A DNA stretch of 64,000 nucleotides from CALGYY01 sp963678485 (GCA_963678485.1 OY782882.1:1302001-1366000); one strand, 5' to 3'; shown: positions 43,015-52,900, counted from the first letter of the stretch. Notes: generated from the letters alone by a model not told the origin. A program made the numbers and translations.

Positions 43015-43518
43015 TTATACATTGATCAATGTTTTTTCTATCTCACCGATATACATCCTGTGATAGTCCTGAGTTGGATAAAGTTTCTCAATAGAAGCGT
43101 CGAGGAAATGCTTAGGCTGAAGATCCTGGAAATAAATCTTCCGACAAATCATTACAAGACTCGCTTGCTCGAAATAGACTGTTTTATTCTGATATGCAAT
43201 CGTCTTCAACCCTGTCTCTTTTGCTTTATCCACATCACGTCCGGAAACTTTACCACAATAGTTAAGAATGTCACGATGCTCTTCCTTAAAAAAGCAAAGG
43301 GAAAAGTAATCTGATTTCTCAACAAAGGAATATGTATATCGTTGTGGGCGAATAAAAATTGTGGCGACAGGCATTTTCCACAAAAAACCTAAGCTACCCC
43401 AGGCGGCTGTCATGGTATTATACTCTTCCAGATTCCCAGCGCTGATAAGCATCCAGTCTGAACCAATAAGCCTTGCAGCACTTTGATCGAGTTTCAGAAC
43501 ATCGATTTCTTCTAACAT
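43015..43518 (-). CDS. Flavin reductase-like / flavoredoxin protein
   Basis: 167 residues. The sequence fits the FMN-binding split barrel of the flavin reductase-like family: DWMLISAGNLEEYNTMTAAWGSLG near 21-44 and KMPVATIFIRPQRYTYSFVE near 48-67, where FMN is bound, then DYFSLCFF. The family includes flavoredoxins and NAD(P)H:flavin oxidoreductases; no specific partner is evident. The protein is cytoplasmic. TACCTTTG promoter 19 bases upstream. First gene of a pair with the DUF6913-like gene. Confidence 0.85.
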   Translation of the reverse strand: MLEEIDVLKLDQSAARLIGSDWMLISAGNLEEYNTMTAAWGSLGFLWKMPVATIFIRPQRYTYSFVEKSDYFSLCFFKEEHRDILNYCGKVSGRDVDKAKETGLKTIAYQNKTVYFEQASLVMICRKIYFQDLQPKHFLDASIEKLYPTQDYHRMYIGEIEKTLINV

Positions 43519-43537
43519 ATCAAATATTTATGTTAAG

Positions 43538-43545
43538 CAAAGGTA
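43538..43545 (-). promoter_or_regulatory. -7 element TACCTTTG of the flavin reductase gene
   Basis: Perfect TAnnTTTG on the minus strand, 19 bases from the ATG at 43518. Confidence 0.6.
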
Positions 43546-43613
43546 AGCATTTTTTTTCAGCCCTCAATGAGGAGGAAAAGCTGATAATGAAGGCTTCATT
43601 AATAAATTATTTC

Positions 43614-43621
43614 TAAATTTG
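43614..43621 (+). promoter_or_regulatory. -7 element TAAATTTG of the MBL operon
   Basis: Perfect TAnnTTTG ending 7 bases before the ATG at 43629. Transcription would begin at or within a few bases of the start codon, so the mRNA may be leaderless. Confidence 0.5.
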
Positions 43622-43628
43622 CAGCTTC

Positions 43629-44390
43629 ATGAAAATTACATTTTTAGGTACTGGGACTTCACAAGGTGTACCGGTGGTAGCTTGTCATTGCGAGGTATGC
43701 CGTTCCGGAGACTCCCGCGATCAGCGGCTTCGTTCATCCTTAATGATTGAAGACAAAGGCGTAGTGGCCGTTATTGATGCAGGCCCGGATTTCAGACAGC
43801 AAATGCTGCGTGAGGGGGTGAATCATCTCGACGGTATCCTGTTAACCCATGAACATAAGGATCATATTGGCGGACTGGATGATGTGCGTGCATTCAATTA
43901 TATCCAACAACGAGCAATGGATGTATATGCCCGTGAGGAAATACATTCTCAAATCATCAAAGAGTTTGAATATGCTTTTGCTGATGACAAATATCCCGGC
44001 GTGCCGGATATTGAACTACATCCGGTGGGTACAGAAGCCTTTAAATTTGCCCATTTGTCGGTATTACCTGTTGCCGCCCAGCACTATAAGCTTCCGGTAC
44101 TTGGGTATCGCATACAGGACGTTGCGTATCTTACCGACATAAGTCTGATTACTGATGAGGAAAAGGAAAAACTTCGTGGCTTAAAAGTTGTAATCCTGGC
44201 CGCGCTTCGCAAAAAACCACATTATTCTCACATGAATCTGGACCAGGCCCTCGAACTCATCGCCGAAATTAATCCTGAAAAAGCATTTCTTACTCATATT
44301 AGCCATATGATGGGTTTGCACGAAAGCGTAGAACGGGAATTGCCAGATCATGTAAAACTGGCTTATGACGGACTAAAGATTGAACTCTGA
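43629..44390 (+). CDS. MBL-fold metallohydrolase, PhnP-like
   Basis: 253 residues. The metallo-beta-lactamase fold is clear: FLGTGTSQGVPVVACHCEVC at the N-terminus, IDAGPDFRQQML, and the metal motif LTHEHKDHIGG near 76-86 (HxHxDH), with a distal His in HMNLDQA and THISHMMG near 225. The CxCxxC near 20-24 recalls the zinc site of PhnP cyclic phosphodiesterases. No phn genes are near, so the substrate is open. The stop overlaps the next ATG (TGATG), indicating coupled translation. Confidence 0.88.
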   Translation: MKITFLGTGTSQGVPVVACHCEVCRSGDSRDQRLRSSLMIEDKGVVAVIDAGPDFRQQMLREGVNHLDGILLTHEHKDHIGGLDDVRAFNYIQQRAMDVYAREEIHSQIIKEFEYAFADDKYPGVPDIELHPVGTEAFKFAHLSVLPVAAQHYKLPVLGYRIQDVAYLTDISLITDEEKEKLRGLKVVILAALRKKPHYSHMNLDQALELIAEINPEKAFLTHISHMMGLHESVERELPDHVKLAYDGLKIEL

Positions 44391-44923
44391 TGTTAAAAAA
44401 AATTATTTATTCCTTGGTATTTACGCTTTGTACAGGACTGGTCTATTCGCAGACCGACACTGTTTCTCAAACACAGGCGGTTGCTCCTCCCGACACCATT
44501 CTTCCCGTAAAGACCGACACAATTAAAACTCAACCGGCAGTTAATGCCACCCTGAAAATCTGGATAAAAGGATTCCATTCGCTGAAAGGCAGTGTATTTG
44601 TGGGACTTTACAATCGACCACAGGGTTTTGCAACTGAAAATTCATATCGAAGCTTTAGTTACGAAATTACGGGAGCAGAGATGTGGGTAGCATTCGACAG
44701 TCTTCCAAAAGGAAGTTATGCTGCTGCAATCATTCATGATGAAAACAACAACCGAAAATTAGATCAGGGAGAAATGGGCATTCCCATTGAAGGTTATGGC
44801 TTTTCGAATGATGCCAGAGGTATGTTTGGTCCACCTGACTTTCGTCTAGCCATGTTCTATTTTAATGGCACATCCAACAAAACGATTATCATTAACTTGT
44901 TATATCCAAAAAAATTAAAATAA
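44390..44923 (+). CDS. DUF2141 exported protein
   Basis: 177 residues. Signal peptide to about residue 21 (LVYSQ), a Thr/Pro-rich linker, then a DUF2141 beta-sandwich at about 58-172: GSVFVGLYNRPQGFATE, LPKGSYAAAIIHDENNNRKLD and GIPIEGYGFSNDARGMFGPP, the last a hallmark of the family. Periplasmic or outer-membrane located; function unknown. Start and stop overlap the flanking genes (TGATG before, TAATG after). Confidence 0.88.
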   Translation: MLKKIIYSLVFTLCTGLVYSQTDTVSQTQAVAPPDTILPVKTDTIKTQPAVNATLKIWIKGFHSLKGSVFVGLYNRPQGFATENSYRSFSYEITGAEMWVAFDSLPKGSYAAAIIHDENNNRKLDQGEMGIPIEGYGFSNDARGMFGPPDFRLAMFYFNGTSNKTIIINLLYPKKLK

Positions 44924-46029
44924 TGCAAAAAGATTTAGCGTGGGTAGATTTCGAAACCATGGAACGTTTCATGGCTGAAGCCCTTGTAAAAGCCGGAGTT
45001 CCGGAGGAAGACGCTGCAATATGCGCCGATGTACTTATCACTGCCGACAAATTGGGCATTGATTCGCATGGATGCAATCGATTAAAGCCAATCTATCTGG
45101 ATCGTATTAAAGATGGCATCCTGAATCCTGTAACACAATTTGAAATCATCAAAGAAGGTCCCACCACAGCCGTTGTTGACGGACACAATGGAATGGGACA
45201 TGTGATTGCAAAAAGGTCAATGCAAATGGCCATTGACAAAGCAAAGGAATTTGGTATGGGCATGGTGGCAGTAAGAAACTCGACTCATTACGGGATTGCA
45301 GGATATTACGCACTTATGGCGGCAAAAGCAGGGATGATTGGAACCACTGGAACGAATGCCCGCCCATCCATTGCTCCTACTTTTGGCGTTGAAAATATGC
45401 TAGGAACCAATCCGCTAACTTTTGGAATGCCTACCGACGAAGACTTTCCGTTCTTACTCGATTGTGCTACCAGTGTAAGTCAGCGTGGAAAAATAGAATT
45501 ATATGCCCGCGAAGGCAAGGAAGTACCTAAAGGTTGGGTTATCGACGAAAACGGGGAAAGCAAGACCGATGCAGTAGAAATTCTAAAGGATCTGGTTGCT
45601 GAAAAAGCAGCGCTGGCGCCTTTAGGTGGAGTTGGTGAAGAAACCGCCGGATACAAAGGTTATGGATACGCTACTGTTGTTGAGATTCTCTCGGCCGCGT
45701 TGCAAGGCGGAAGTTATATGAAAATGCTACTGGGCATTAAAGATGGAAAAAAAGTCCCGTATCCCCTTGGACATTTCTTTATTGCCATGGACATTTCTCA
45801 CTTCACCGAAGTGGATGAATTTAAAAAGACAACTGGTGACATTCTCAGGGAATTAAGAGCAAGCAAGAAAATGCCCGGTCAACAACGGATTTACACTGCG
45901 GGCGAAAAAGAATACCTGATCTGGCTTGATCGTAGTAAAAAAGGCGTACCTCTCAACGAAGCTCTTCAAAAAGAAATTAAAGGAGTCATGCAATCTTTTG
46001 CGATGACCGGTTATAATTTTTCTTTTTAA
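44923..46029 (+). CDS. Ldh family malate/L-lactate dehydrogenase
   Basis: 368 residues, the usual length. This NAD(P)-dependent family (Ldh_2, unrelated to classical LDH) includes malate, L-lactate, ureidoglycolate and 2,3-diketogulonate dehydrogenases. Motifs: DKLGIDSHGCNRL near 45, DGHNGMGHVIAKRSM, VAVRNSTHYGIAGYYAL near 120 with the catalytic His, GTNPLTFGMPT and DCATSVSQRGKIELYAREGK. The exact substrate cannot be read from sequence. It is the third gene of an overlapping operon and converges with the acyltransferase gene, overlapping it by 4 bases at the stop codons. Confidence 0.88.
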   Translation: MQKDLAWVDFETMERFMAEALVKAGVPEEDAAICADVLITADKLGIDSHGCNRLKPIYLDRIKDGILNPVTQFEIIKEGPTTAVVDGHNGMGHVIAKRSMQMAIDKAKEFGMGMVAVRNSTHYGIAGYYALMAAKAGMIGTTGTNARPSIAPTFGVENMLGTNPLTFGMPTDEDFPFLLDCATSVSQRGKIELYAREGKEVPKGWVIDENGESKTDAVEILKDLVAEKAALAPLGGVGEETAGYKGYGYATVVEILSAALQGGSYMKMLLGIKDGKKVPYPLGHFFIAMDISHFTEVDEFKKTTGDILRELRASKKMPGQQRIYTAGEKEYLIWLDRSKKGVPLNEALQKEIKGVMQSFAMTGYNFSF

Positions 46030-47177
46030 TGGTTTGTTGAACCTGACAATGCGTTGATTTTGTTGATTACGCAATTCGCATAATTCGTAAGTATCAAACT
46101 CCTTAGTGCTTCGGTATCCACCGAGGCATCTTGGAGTTGCGCATTCAGTCGCTGAGTAAATTCAGCTCTGATTGTATCATCATACCTTTCGCTAAACTTA
46201 TGCGTTCCAAAAAGCATATCATAAGCCAGATAGTTCGTTGGCCACAGATGGTAATTGCGGTGAATTTCCGTATCGATTAAATTCGTTAACCATTTGATCC
46301 AATCATTTTGATTAACTAATCCCGGATATAAATCAACGAGTTCATTCAATGGATTTCCAAAAGCCACATGCACCCGGCCTTTGCGTCCCTGCAGTCCGGT
46401 TAGCATACTTTTCAGATTGAAATTACTATCCTTTACAAAGGGCAATTCATTATCAATACTAAATAGCTCTAAGGCTTTAAGATAATCACAAGGATCATAT
46501 TCATAGGAAACGCTTACAGGGACAATTCGCAAACGCTTGATGGTATTGATAAAATCGCCACCAAAGTTCATCAGAAACATTTTAAGAATTCCTGTTTGAG
46601 TGCGGTCATCACCATCTTTTGCTCTTCCTTCGCGTTGTGCAATCCAGAGATTTTCTTTTCGCTCACTAATGACATGAGAAATATATGCTGAAAGATTGCG
46701 CCATGCTTCGTATAATTGGCGCGGTGATTCGTTGCGCTGAACGATAAAACTTTTATTAAGCTTAAATAATTTTGAGACCATATCCGACACCAGCAAATTA
46801 TTTCCAATGGCCATTTGCGCAGTTTGAAATCCATTATCTAGTAAACAATAGTTCATCAAAGCCGGATCTAGAACGATATCGCGGTGGTTTGACATGAACA
46901 AATAATTGGATTCGGCCGAAAGCTCTTTAATGCCGGTATAAGTCAAACCAGTGATAGAACGATGAATAATTACATCAATAGCCTTGTAGGCAAAATTCCT
47001 CTGGAAATCATACAGTGTGCGGTATTTTGAGAATTCCTCATACACTTCTTCCTTCTTTCTGTCAGGAAAAAGATATTCGACAAAAATGGCAAACTCAGGT
47101 TCTGCAAGCACTTCTTTTATGGCTTGTGGAACTTCATCATCATAAAAAGGTCTAATATCCTCAAAAGGTGCGCTCAT
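46026..47177 (-). CDS. Acyltransferase, PlsC/PlsB-like
   Basis: 383 residues. The glycerolipid acyltransferase fold is shown by LFMSNHRDIVLDPALM near 109 (His-Asp catalytic motif), FIVQRNESPRQL near 156, IWIAQREGRAKDGDDRTQ near 190 (Glu-Gly-Arg motif) and RIVPVSVSYEYDP near 225. It most likely acylates a lysophospholipid or related polar lipid at the inner membrane. No long membrane helix is obvious. Convergent with the Ldh gene. Confidence 0.85.
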   Translation of the reverse strand: MSAPFEDIRPFYDDEVPQAIKEVLAEPEFAIFVEYLFPDRKKEEVYEEFSKYRTLYDFQRNFAYKAIDVIIHRSITGLTYTGIKELSAESNYLFMSNHRDIVLDPALMNYCLLDNGFQTAQMAIGNNLLVSDMVSKLFKLNKSFIVQRNESPRQLYEAWRNLSAYISHVISERKENLWIAQREGRAKDGDDRTQTGILKMFLMNFGGDFINTIKRLRIVPVSVSYEYDPCDYLKALELFSIDNELPFVKDSNFNLKSMLTGLQGRKGRVHVAFGNPLNELVDLYPGLVNQNDWIKWLTNLIDTEIHRNYHLWPTNYLAYDMLFGTHKFSERYDDTIRAEFTQRLNAQLQDASVDTEALRSLILTNYANCVINKINALSGSTNH

Positions 47178-47239
47178 ATAATATTGCTATTAAGAAATTA
47201 ATTTAAAGAATCGTACGTAGAAAGGAGCAGGAGCAGGGA

Positions 47240-47923
47240 TCAGGGGCCTGGCTCAGAAAAGGTCTCGTTTTCTTGTGCCGGCAAATTCTTGCTTTTGAAA
47301 CTTCCAAAAGACAATGAAATAATGCCTACCGGACTGTCATAATCAGCATTGGTATACCGATCCAAACCTAGAACCACGCGGTATCCAAAACCAATTCCAA
47401 CGCGAAGCCATGTTAAGGGCGTAACAGTACATTCAATTTGAGGAGTAAGCACAAAAATACGGTCGCGAGTTCCGCGATAAATTTCATTCAAACGATCGGT
47501 ATTCGTTAAAAGTGGATCAAAATACCAAACCGATCCCCAACCTGCACGGGCGGAGAAATTGAGATTAAACAAGCCTTGTGGTTTCCAAACGTAGCCGGCA
47601 ACGATTCCGCCATGATTGAAGCTTGCTCTGAGTTTTGTTGTAAGGTGATCCGGAATATCATAACGATAATGCTGAGTAACCAGGGCCACATAATATCCAC
47701 CAAGATAAAAATGATCAAGATAAGTCACACCCATGGTAGCGCCCATATTGACGCCTAATTCCTGATTAAAAAGATGGGGTTCAACCAACAGGCCACCAAA
47801 GAAATTAACAGCCGTTCTTGACTCAACAGCGGGTTGTTCATCATCAGGAATATCCTGAGCCATTACAACACTGCCCAGACAGGACAGACACAGCATGAAC
47901 AAAACAAAAACAACTTTCTTCAT
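47240..47923 (-). CDS. Outer-membrane-type beta-barrel protein
   Basis: 227 residues. Signal peptide of about 22 residues (VVMAQ). The rest has alternating hydrophobic strands with Gly-rich turns (NMGATMGVTYLDHFYLGGYYVAL, GGIVAGYVWKPQG, LRVGIGFGYRVVLGLD), the look of an 8-10-stranded outer-membrane barrel. No family recognised. A TATCTTTG promoter lies 80 bases upstream, and an insertion sequence has landed 42 bases beyond it. Confidence 0.72.
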   Translation of the reverse strand: MKKVVFVLFMLCLSCLGSVVMAQDIPDDEQPAVESRTAVNFFGGLLVEPHLFNQELGVNMGATMGVTYLDHFYLGGYYVALVTQHYRYDIPDHLTTKLRASFNHGGIVAGYVWKPQGLFNLNFSARAGWGSVWYFDPLLTNTDRLNEIYRGTRDRIFVLTPQIECTVTPLTWLRVGIGFGYRVVLGLDRYTNADYDSPVGIISLSFGSFKSKNLPAQENETFSEPGP

Positions 47924-48002
47924 GAGATTTTACAAATGATGGTTATTAAGTGCAAACCGAATTCTTACTAAATATCATTCTGCAACAAACCCAAATCGAG
48001 TG

Positions 48003-48010
48003 CAAAGATA
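48003..48010 (-). promoter_or_regulatory. -7 element TATCTTTG of the barrel-protein gene
   Basis: Perfect TAnnTTTG on the minus strand. Its -33 region would lie near 48030, just short of the insertion sequence edge at 48052. Confidence 0.5.
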
Positions 48011-48041
48011 AACTTTTATTTGATATCTCCTTCGTCAGGCT

Positions 48042-48051
48042 AAGGCCTCGC
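48042..48051. repeat. Left target-site duplication of the IS
   Basis: AAGGCCTCGC, identical to 49303-49312. Confidence 0.9.
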
Positions 48052-48123
48052 CAGGGCAAACGCATCTAAATAATTACCTACTGGCTAATAGTTGTTAACA
48101 CGCTGAATGTTAATATCTTAATC

Positions 48124-48167
48124 ATTGTTTATTGAATCAAAAGTTGTATATTTGTCTGATATACAAC
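48124..48167 (+). promoter_or_regulatory. Transposase promoter with overlapping palindrome
   Basis: ATTG (48124-48127), 19 bases of spacing, TATATTTG (48147-48154). A perfect 9-bp dyad GTTGTATAT-N7-ATATACAAC (48143-48167) covers the -7 box and presumed start point, as an autoregulatory site would. Confidence 0.6.
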
Positions 48168-48184
48168 AATATAAAACATAAACA

Positions 48185-49288
48185 ATGAAAGCAGAATCCA
48201 GCGTATTGTCTTTTTTCGCATCTTTACCAGATCATAGAATTGACAGAACAAAATTGCATTTAGCCGAAGACATAGTATTTATTAGTATTGCATCTGTTTT
48301 ATGTGGTGCAGATACCTGGGATGAAATGGAGGATTTCGGACATTCAAAAATCGAATGGCTGAAGACTATACTCGAGTTGCCAAATGGTGTTCCTTCGCAT
48401 GATACTTTCAATCGATTTTTCTCAAGCCTAGATCCTGATGCATTTGAGATTTGTTTTCTTGACTGGACGAGACATATAGTAAAACAAACTACAGGAAAAG
48501 TAATTAGCATTGATGGAAAGACTATTCGCGGAAGCAGAGGCAAAGGTCCCAAATCGGCGATTCATATGGTGAGTGCATGGGTTGAAGAAAACCAGATTAC
48601 GCTTGGTCAAATTCAGGTTGAAGACAAATCAAATGAGATAACAGCTATCCCTGCGTTGCTTGATGCGCTGTTAATATCAGGAAGCATTGTAACTATTGAT
48701 GCCATGGGCTGTCAAGTGGATATCGCAAATAAAATTGTATCCAAAAGCGCAGATTACTTGTTGGCGGTTAAAGCAAATCAGCCCGAATTATTTGAGGATA
48801 TACAAGACTCATTTCGCATGCTTAAACCAATCGATGTTTGGGAAGATGTCGATTATGGTCATGGTCGGGTTGAAACAAGGGTTTGTAGCATCATTAGTGA
48901 CTTTAGCTTAATGGATAAGGCTCATCGTTGGCCGCAATTACATGCTATAGCACGGGTGCAAGCAGAGAGGTTTCATAAAGCAACACAAAAAACTGAAACT
49001 GAAACACGCTATTATATTACCAGTGCTAATTCTGACGCAGAGTCTATTGGTCGATGCATACGTTCTCACTGGGGAATTGAGAATAGTTTGCACTGGGTAT
49101 TAGATGTAGCCTTTCTTGAAGACAAAAACAGAAAGCGAGCTGGTAATGCTGCTCACAATGCATCCCTGCTTAATCGCATTGCTCTTAATTTGCTTAAAAA
49201 AGAAAAATCATCCAGAAGAAGTGTGAAGGGTAAAAGACTCAAAGCCGGCTGGGATAATGACTATCTTCTTACTGTTCTGGAAAATTAG
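48185..49288 (+). CDS. ISAs1-family DDE transposase
   Basis: 367 residues. The N-terminal region has the DDE_Tnp_1-associated type wording (FFASLPDHRIDRTKLH, DTWDEMEDFGHSK). Catalytic residues fit DDE: Asp in VISIDGKTIRGSRG near 108, Asp in IVTIDAMGCQVDIA near 171, and Glu in the ISAs1 block RSHWGIENSLHWVLDVAF near 293-310, followed by EDKNRKRAGNAAHN. Full length with no frameshift. The TAG stop lies within the right inverted repeat. It would cut and join the element ends in the cytoplasm. Confidence 0.96.
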   Translation: MKAESSVLSFFASLPDHRIDRTKLHLAEDIVFISIASVLCGADTWDEMEDFGHSKIEWLKTILELPNGVPSHDTFNRFFSSLDPDAFEICFLDWTRHIVKQTTGKVISIDGKTIRGSRGKGPKSAIHMVSAWVEENQITLGQIQVEDKSNEITAIPALLDALLISGSIVTIDAMGCQVDIANKIVSKSADYLLAVKANQPELFEDIQDSFRMLKPIDVWEDVDYGHGRVETRVCSIISDFSLMDKAHRWPQLHAIARVQAERFHKATQKTETETRYYITSANSDAESIGRCIRSHWGIENSLHWVLDVAFLEDKNRKRAGNAAHNASLLNRIALNLLKKEKSSRRSVKGKRLKAGWDNDYLLTVLEN

Positions 49289-49302
49289 ATGCGTTTGCCC
49301 TG

Positions 49303-49312
49303 AAGGCCTCGC
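49303..49312. repeat. Right target-site duplication of the IS
   Basis: AAGGCCTCGC, identical to 48042-48051. Confidence 0.9.
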
Positions 49313-49334
49313 CATTGTATGCCTTCAAAATGTT

Positions 49335-49811
49335 TTATTTGTCCTTGCTGCCACAGGGTAGCTCCTGCTCAGTACGCATTAAAAAGCGCTGCTCGGTGAG
49401 ATAAACGAAATACCGCTCCCAATCGCCTCGTTCACTTTCCCACACATTATCACTGGAAATAGGAAGTAACACTTGCTGTGGAAGAAATGTGCCCCTGTTC
49501 TTTGCTCCGTCAACATCTTCAACCCAAATACGCACAGCTTTGGCATTGTTTGGAAATGAGGTGGTGGAATATTCCAGTAAATAATTCCCCTGCTCATCGG
49601 TGAATACTTCCAGCGGTTGAATGTTAGAATCAGAAGGCACAGTAAGACTGACCTTAATCCCGCTGATACCAGTGCCACAAACGCCTTCCTGAACATTTCC
49701 CTTGAACTTGTATGTGCAGCTTACAATGCCATATTGTGCAGCAGTTTCCTGAGAGATTCCAAAAATAAATGCGATAAACAGAACCAATATCTTTTGAAAA
49801 GCAGTATTCAT
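49335..49811 (-). CDS. Small exported protein, resembles radical-SAM-associated lipoproteins
   Basis: 158 residues from the ATG at 49811; an in-frame ATG at 49856 would put 15 polar residues before the signal peptide (MNTAFQKILVLFIAFIFG). The mature part is one carboxypeptidase-regulatory/CnaB-like beta-sandwich: YKFKGNVQEG, GISGIKVSLTV, FTDEQGNYLLEY, then WVEDVDGAKNRGTF. The last block, a D-x-D-G-x-x-N-x-G-x-F pattern, resembles the putative lipoproteins encoded next to radical SAM genes in Bacteroidales, but there is no lipobox and no radical SAM gene adjacent. Function unknown. Confidence 0.65.
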   Translation of the reverse strand: MNTAFQKILVLFIAFIFGISQETAAQYGIVSCTYKFKGNVQEGVCGTGISGIKVSLTVPSDSNIQPLEVFTDEQGNYLLEYSTTSFPNNAKAVRIWVEDVDGAKNRGTFLPQQVLLPISSDNVWESERGDWERYFVYLTEQRFLMRTEQELPCGSKDK

Positions 49812-49981
49812 CGTGGATTTTTTTACTAAATTATGATTTTTTTTATTATATTGCACAAAGTTTTAATGAAATCCGTGAATTTATCTGACCCGTAATCAGG
49901 TAAATTTTGCAATACCCAAAACAAAAATTAAAGTAAATATCAGTATTATTACTCTGCGGTCAATCACAAAAGTAGCCTCCT

Positions 49982-52900
49982 ATGAGAACATTTCTACGTT
50001 TTGCTCTATTACTGTGTCTTTTGACATCTATCGAAAAAACTCAGGCGCAACAGCGCTTTTTCTTTGACGACTTTGAAAAATGGCGCGACTGGACGCTTGT
50101 AGATGAATTTGAAATTTTTGCCTGTACCGGACTGGGCACTACCGACCCTTCTGCAGCATATAGCGGATCCTGGGTATTAGGTGTGGATTTAACCGGAACC
50201 GGAAGCAGTGTTGGAAATTACGAACCCAATCTCACAAAAAGACAATGCGCAGCAACATCACCTGTAATTGATTGTCGCAACTACACCGGGATTCACATGA
50301 AGTTCAGACGATGGCTTAATGTAGATGCCATTGCTAATGACACTGCCCGTATTGAAATTTCCAATAACGGCGGAAGCACTTGGACTCAACTATGGATTAA
50401 CGGAAGCAGCGCAATCCTCGACGCATCCTGGAGCCTGCAGGATTTGAACATTTCTGCATATGCCGACGGGCAGGCAAGTGTGCTAGTACGATTCAGCATT
50501 GGTGGCACAAATGCAACAATAAACTATGGTGGTTGGAATATCGACGATTTTGAGTTTACCGGAACATTTGCATGCAGCAATACTATTACAACTGAATGGA
50601 CCGATTTAATCGAGGCTCCAGGACTTACTAACTGGTATCAGGATGGTACCGATGATTTTAACTGGACGTTCAGCAGCGCCCCCACTCCTACTCCAAACAC
50701 TGGTCCTGATGCGGGTTTTGGAGGTGGCTCCTTCGCTTTCACTGAGGGTGATGGTAATCTCAACAATACAGCTTCATTGATTTCGCCCTGCATGAATCTA
50801 AGCTCTATGATGAATCCGGCTATAGAGTTTTATTACCATATGTACAGTGGTTTTACAAGCGATGGGATGGGAAATCTATATGTTGATATTGAAAAGGTAT
50901 CAGGATCCGGCCAATGGACCACTATCTGGGGTAAAGCAGGAAATCACAACAACCAGTGGTATAAAGAAGTGCTCGATTTAAAAGCTTATAAAAACAACAC
51001 CTTTCGCCTGCGTTTTCGCGGTGCACTCATCTGGAGCTTTTATACCGATGTTGCCATTGATCGTGTAAAAGTTTTCGATAATCAATGTGTGATGTCACCC
51101 ATTGTCATTTATGATACCAGGGTCTGCCCCGGAAGTCCATCAACACTATACTTTCCACAATCCGATGCAAACTATCAGTGGTACAATTCTCCAGGCGGAA
51201 CCTTGCTCGGCACAGGCAATTCATATAATATGCCCGGACAATCAGCGAATACAACAATCTATGTCCAAAAAGCGGCGAACACTACTGCCGATTATCTATT
51301 TACAAATTACTCCGCCACATATAATGTAGATGGAGTAATGTTTGACATACAGGCCAAGAATTCACTAACAATCGATAGTATGGAATTTTTGCTTTCGGAT
51401 GCAGCAGGCACTCAGGTTCCGATTGCACTGATGATTAAGAATAAAACTCACAATGGGAATGAAGCAACGTCATCAATATGGTACACACATTTTGTTGACA
51501 CTATTGCTTCGCCCGGACCTTCAACTCCGGTAAAGATTAAGTTCAAAGGCATTCAGTTAAACAATCAGGACACACTCGGATGTTATCTTACAGTAACGAA
51601 TACGGCCTATGGCCTAAAGTATAGCGCATATAGTGCTGCATACTATGACACCAATATGGTCATCACTGCATCAGAGGGAATTGATTATCCCTTTGGCACC
51701 GTGACAAGCAACCGAATGCTGAATGGTAAAATATATTACACCGCACATTCTGCAACAACGCAGTTTACTGGCACTAACCTTAAGTCTGGATTTATGATGA
51801 AAGTACAGGCAAAAAAGGCGATTGCGCTCGAAGGAATAGATGTGTTAACTACAAATAATTCCGGATCATATACTGCATATTTATATTATATAAAAGGAGA
51901 CTATAGTGGGCATGAACTATTTTCCACTCATTGGTTCAGATGGGACTCTGTAGGTTTCGTGGGGAATGCCAGTTATATCAGCAGGATAAATTTCACTCAC
52001 GAATTTAAAATTCCGGAAGGTGATATCATTAGTTTTTACATTGGCGTTTCAGGAACACAGATTAAAAATTCAAGCGCCAGCATGACCTTAACCAATAATC
52101 AAATCAGTGTGCTTAGTGGCTCTGCTGTTGATTATCCCTTTACAGGTACAGTGAATTCGAACCGTTCGCTCAGTTGCCGTATTCATTATCGTCCGTTGCA
52201 GGATGCTACCGGCCTTGTTCCTGTTCATATCATGGTACCTGACATTGCGATTCCAACCGTTAATGATACCACCATTTGTGATGGTGACATGGCAAGCCTA
52301 CACGTTCTTGGCGCAGGCGGAATCTACCATTGGCTGGATGCTGCGATTGGGGGAACCGAAATTGGAATGGGTAGTACCTACACTACACCAGCCTTACCTA
52401 CACCCGGGACTTATCATTATTATGTGAGTATGGAAGACACGCTTTATATGAGGCAGCTCACAACAATTCAAACAGGCGGAGGCAGCGAGAATGGTGTGAT
52501 GTTCAATATTACCGCGGGATCTGAAGATATTTCATTAGATAGTCTTTCCTTTGTCCCGAGTACAAGCAAGCCTGCATCCATCCAGCTTTATTACCGAGAG
52601 GGAAGCTATTCCGGTTATCAACTTGATCCAGATAGTTGGCATTTGTTCGATAGAGCAACATTTCCAATTCTTACTGCAAACACAGCGGAAATTTTCAATT
52701 TTTCTTCAGGCTTGATGATTCCTGCAGGAACAACTTATGGATTTTATCTTACTTCACAAACTACAAAACTCAATTATACTGCGGGTGCCACACCATACAG
52801 TGATGCTTACATGACAATAACACCGGGCACCTCCAATGTGTATCCTTTCGGCTTGAGTACACCAAGTCGTACATGGAATGGAACCGCTTACTACACCATT

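Larger units (their letters stand above)
48052..49302 (+). mobile_element. Complete ISAs1-family insertion sequence, 1251 bp
   Basis: Perfect 18-bp terminal inverted repeats, CAGGGCAAACGCATCTAA at 48052-48069 and its complement at 49285-49302, flank one intact transposase gene. Direct duplications of 10 bp (AAGGCCTCGC) border both ends. The ISAs1 family is known to make 8-10 bp duplications. Intact gene, perfect ends and perfect duplications all point to a recent insertion. The element lies between two minus-strand genes and interrupts neither. Confidence 0.95.

Noticed and set aside
48042..49312. IS as part of a composite transposon or genomic island
   Set aside because: Only one copy of the element exists in the window and the flanks are ordinary chromosomal genes.
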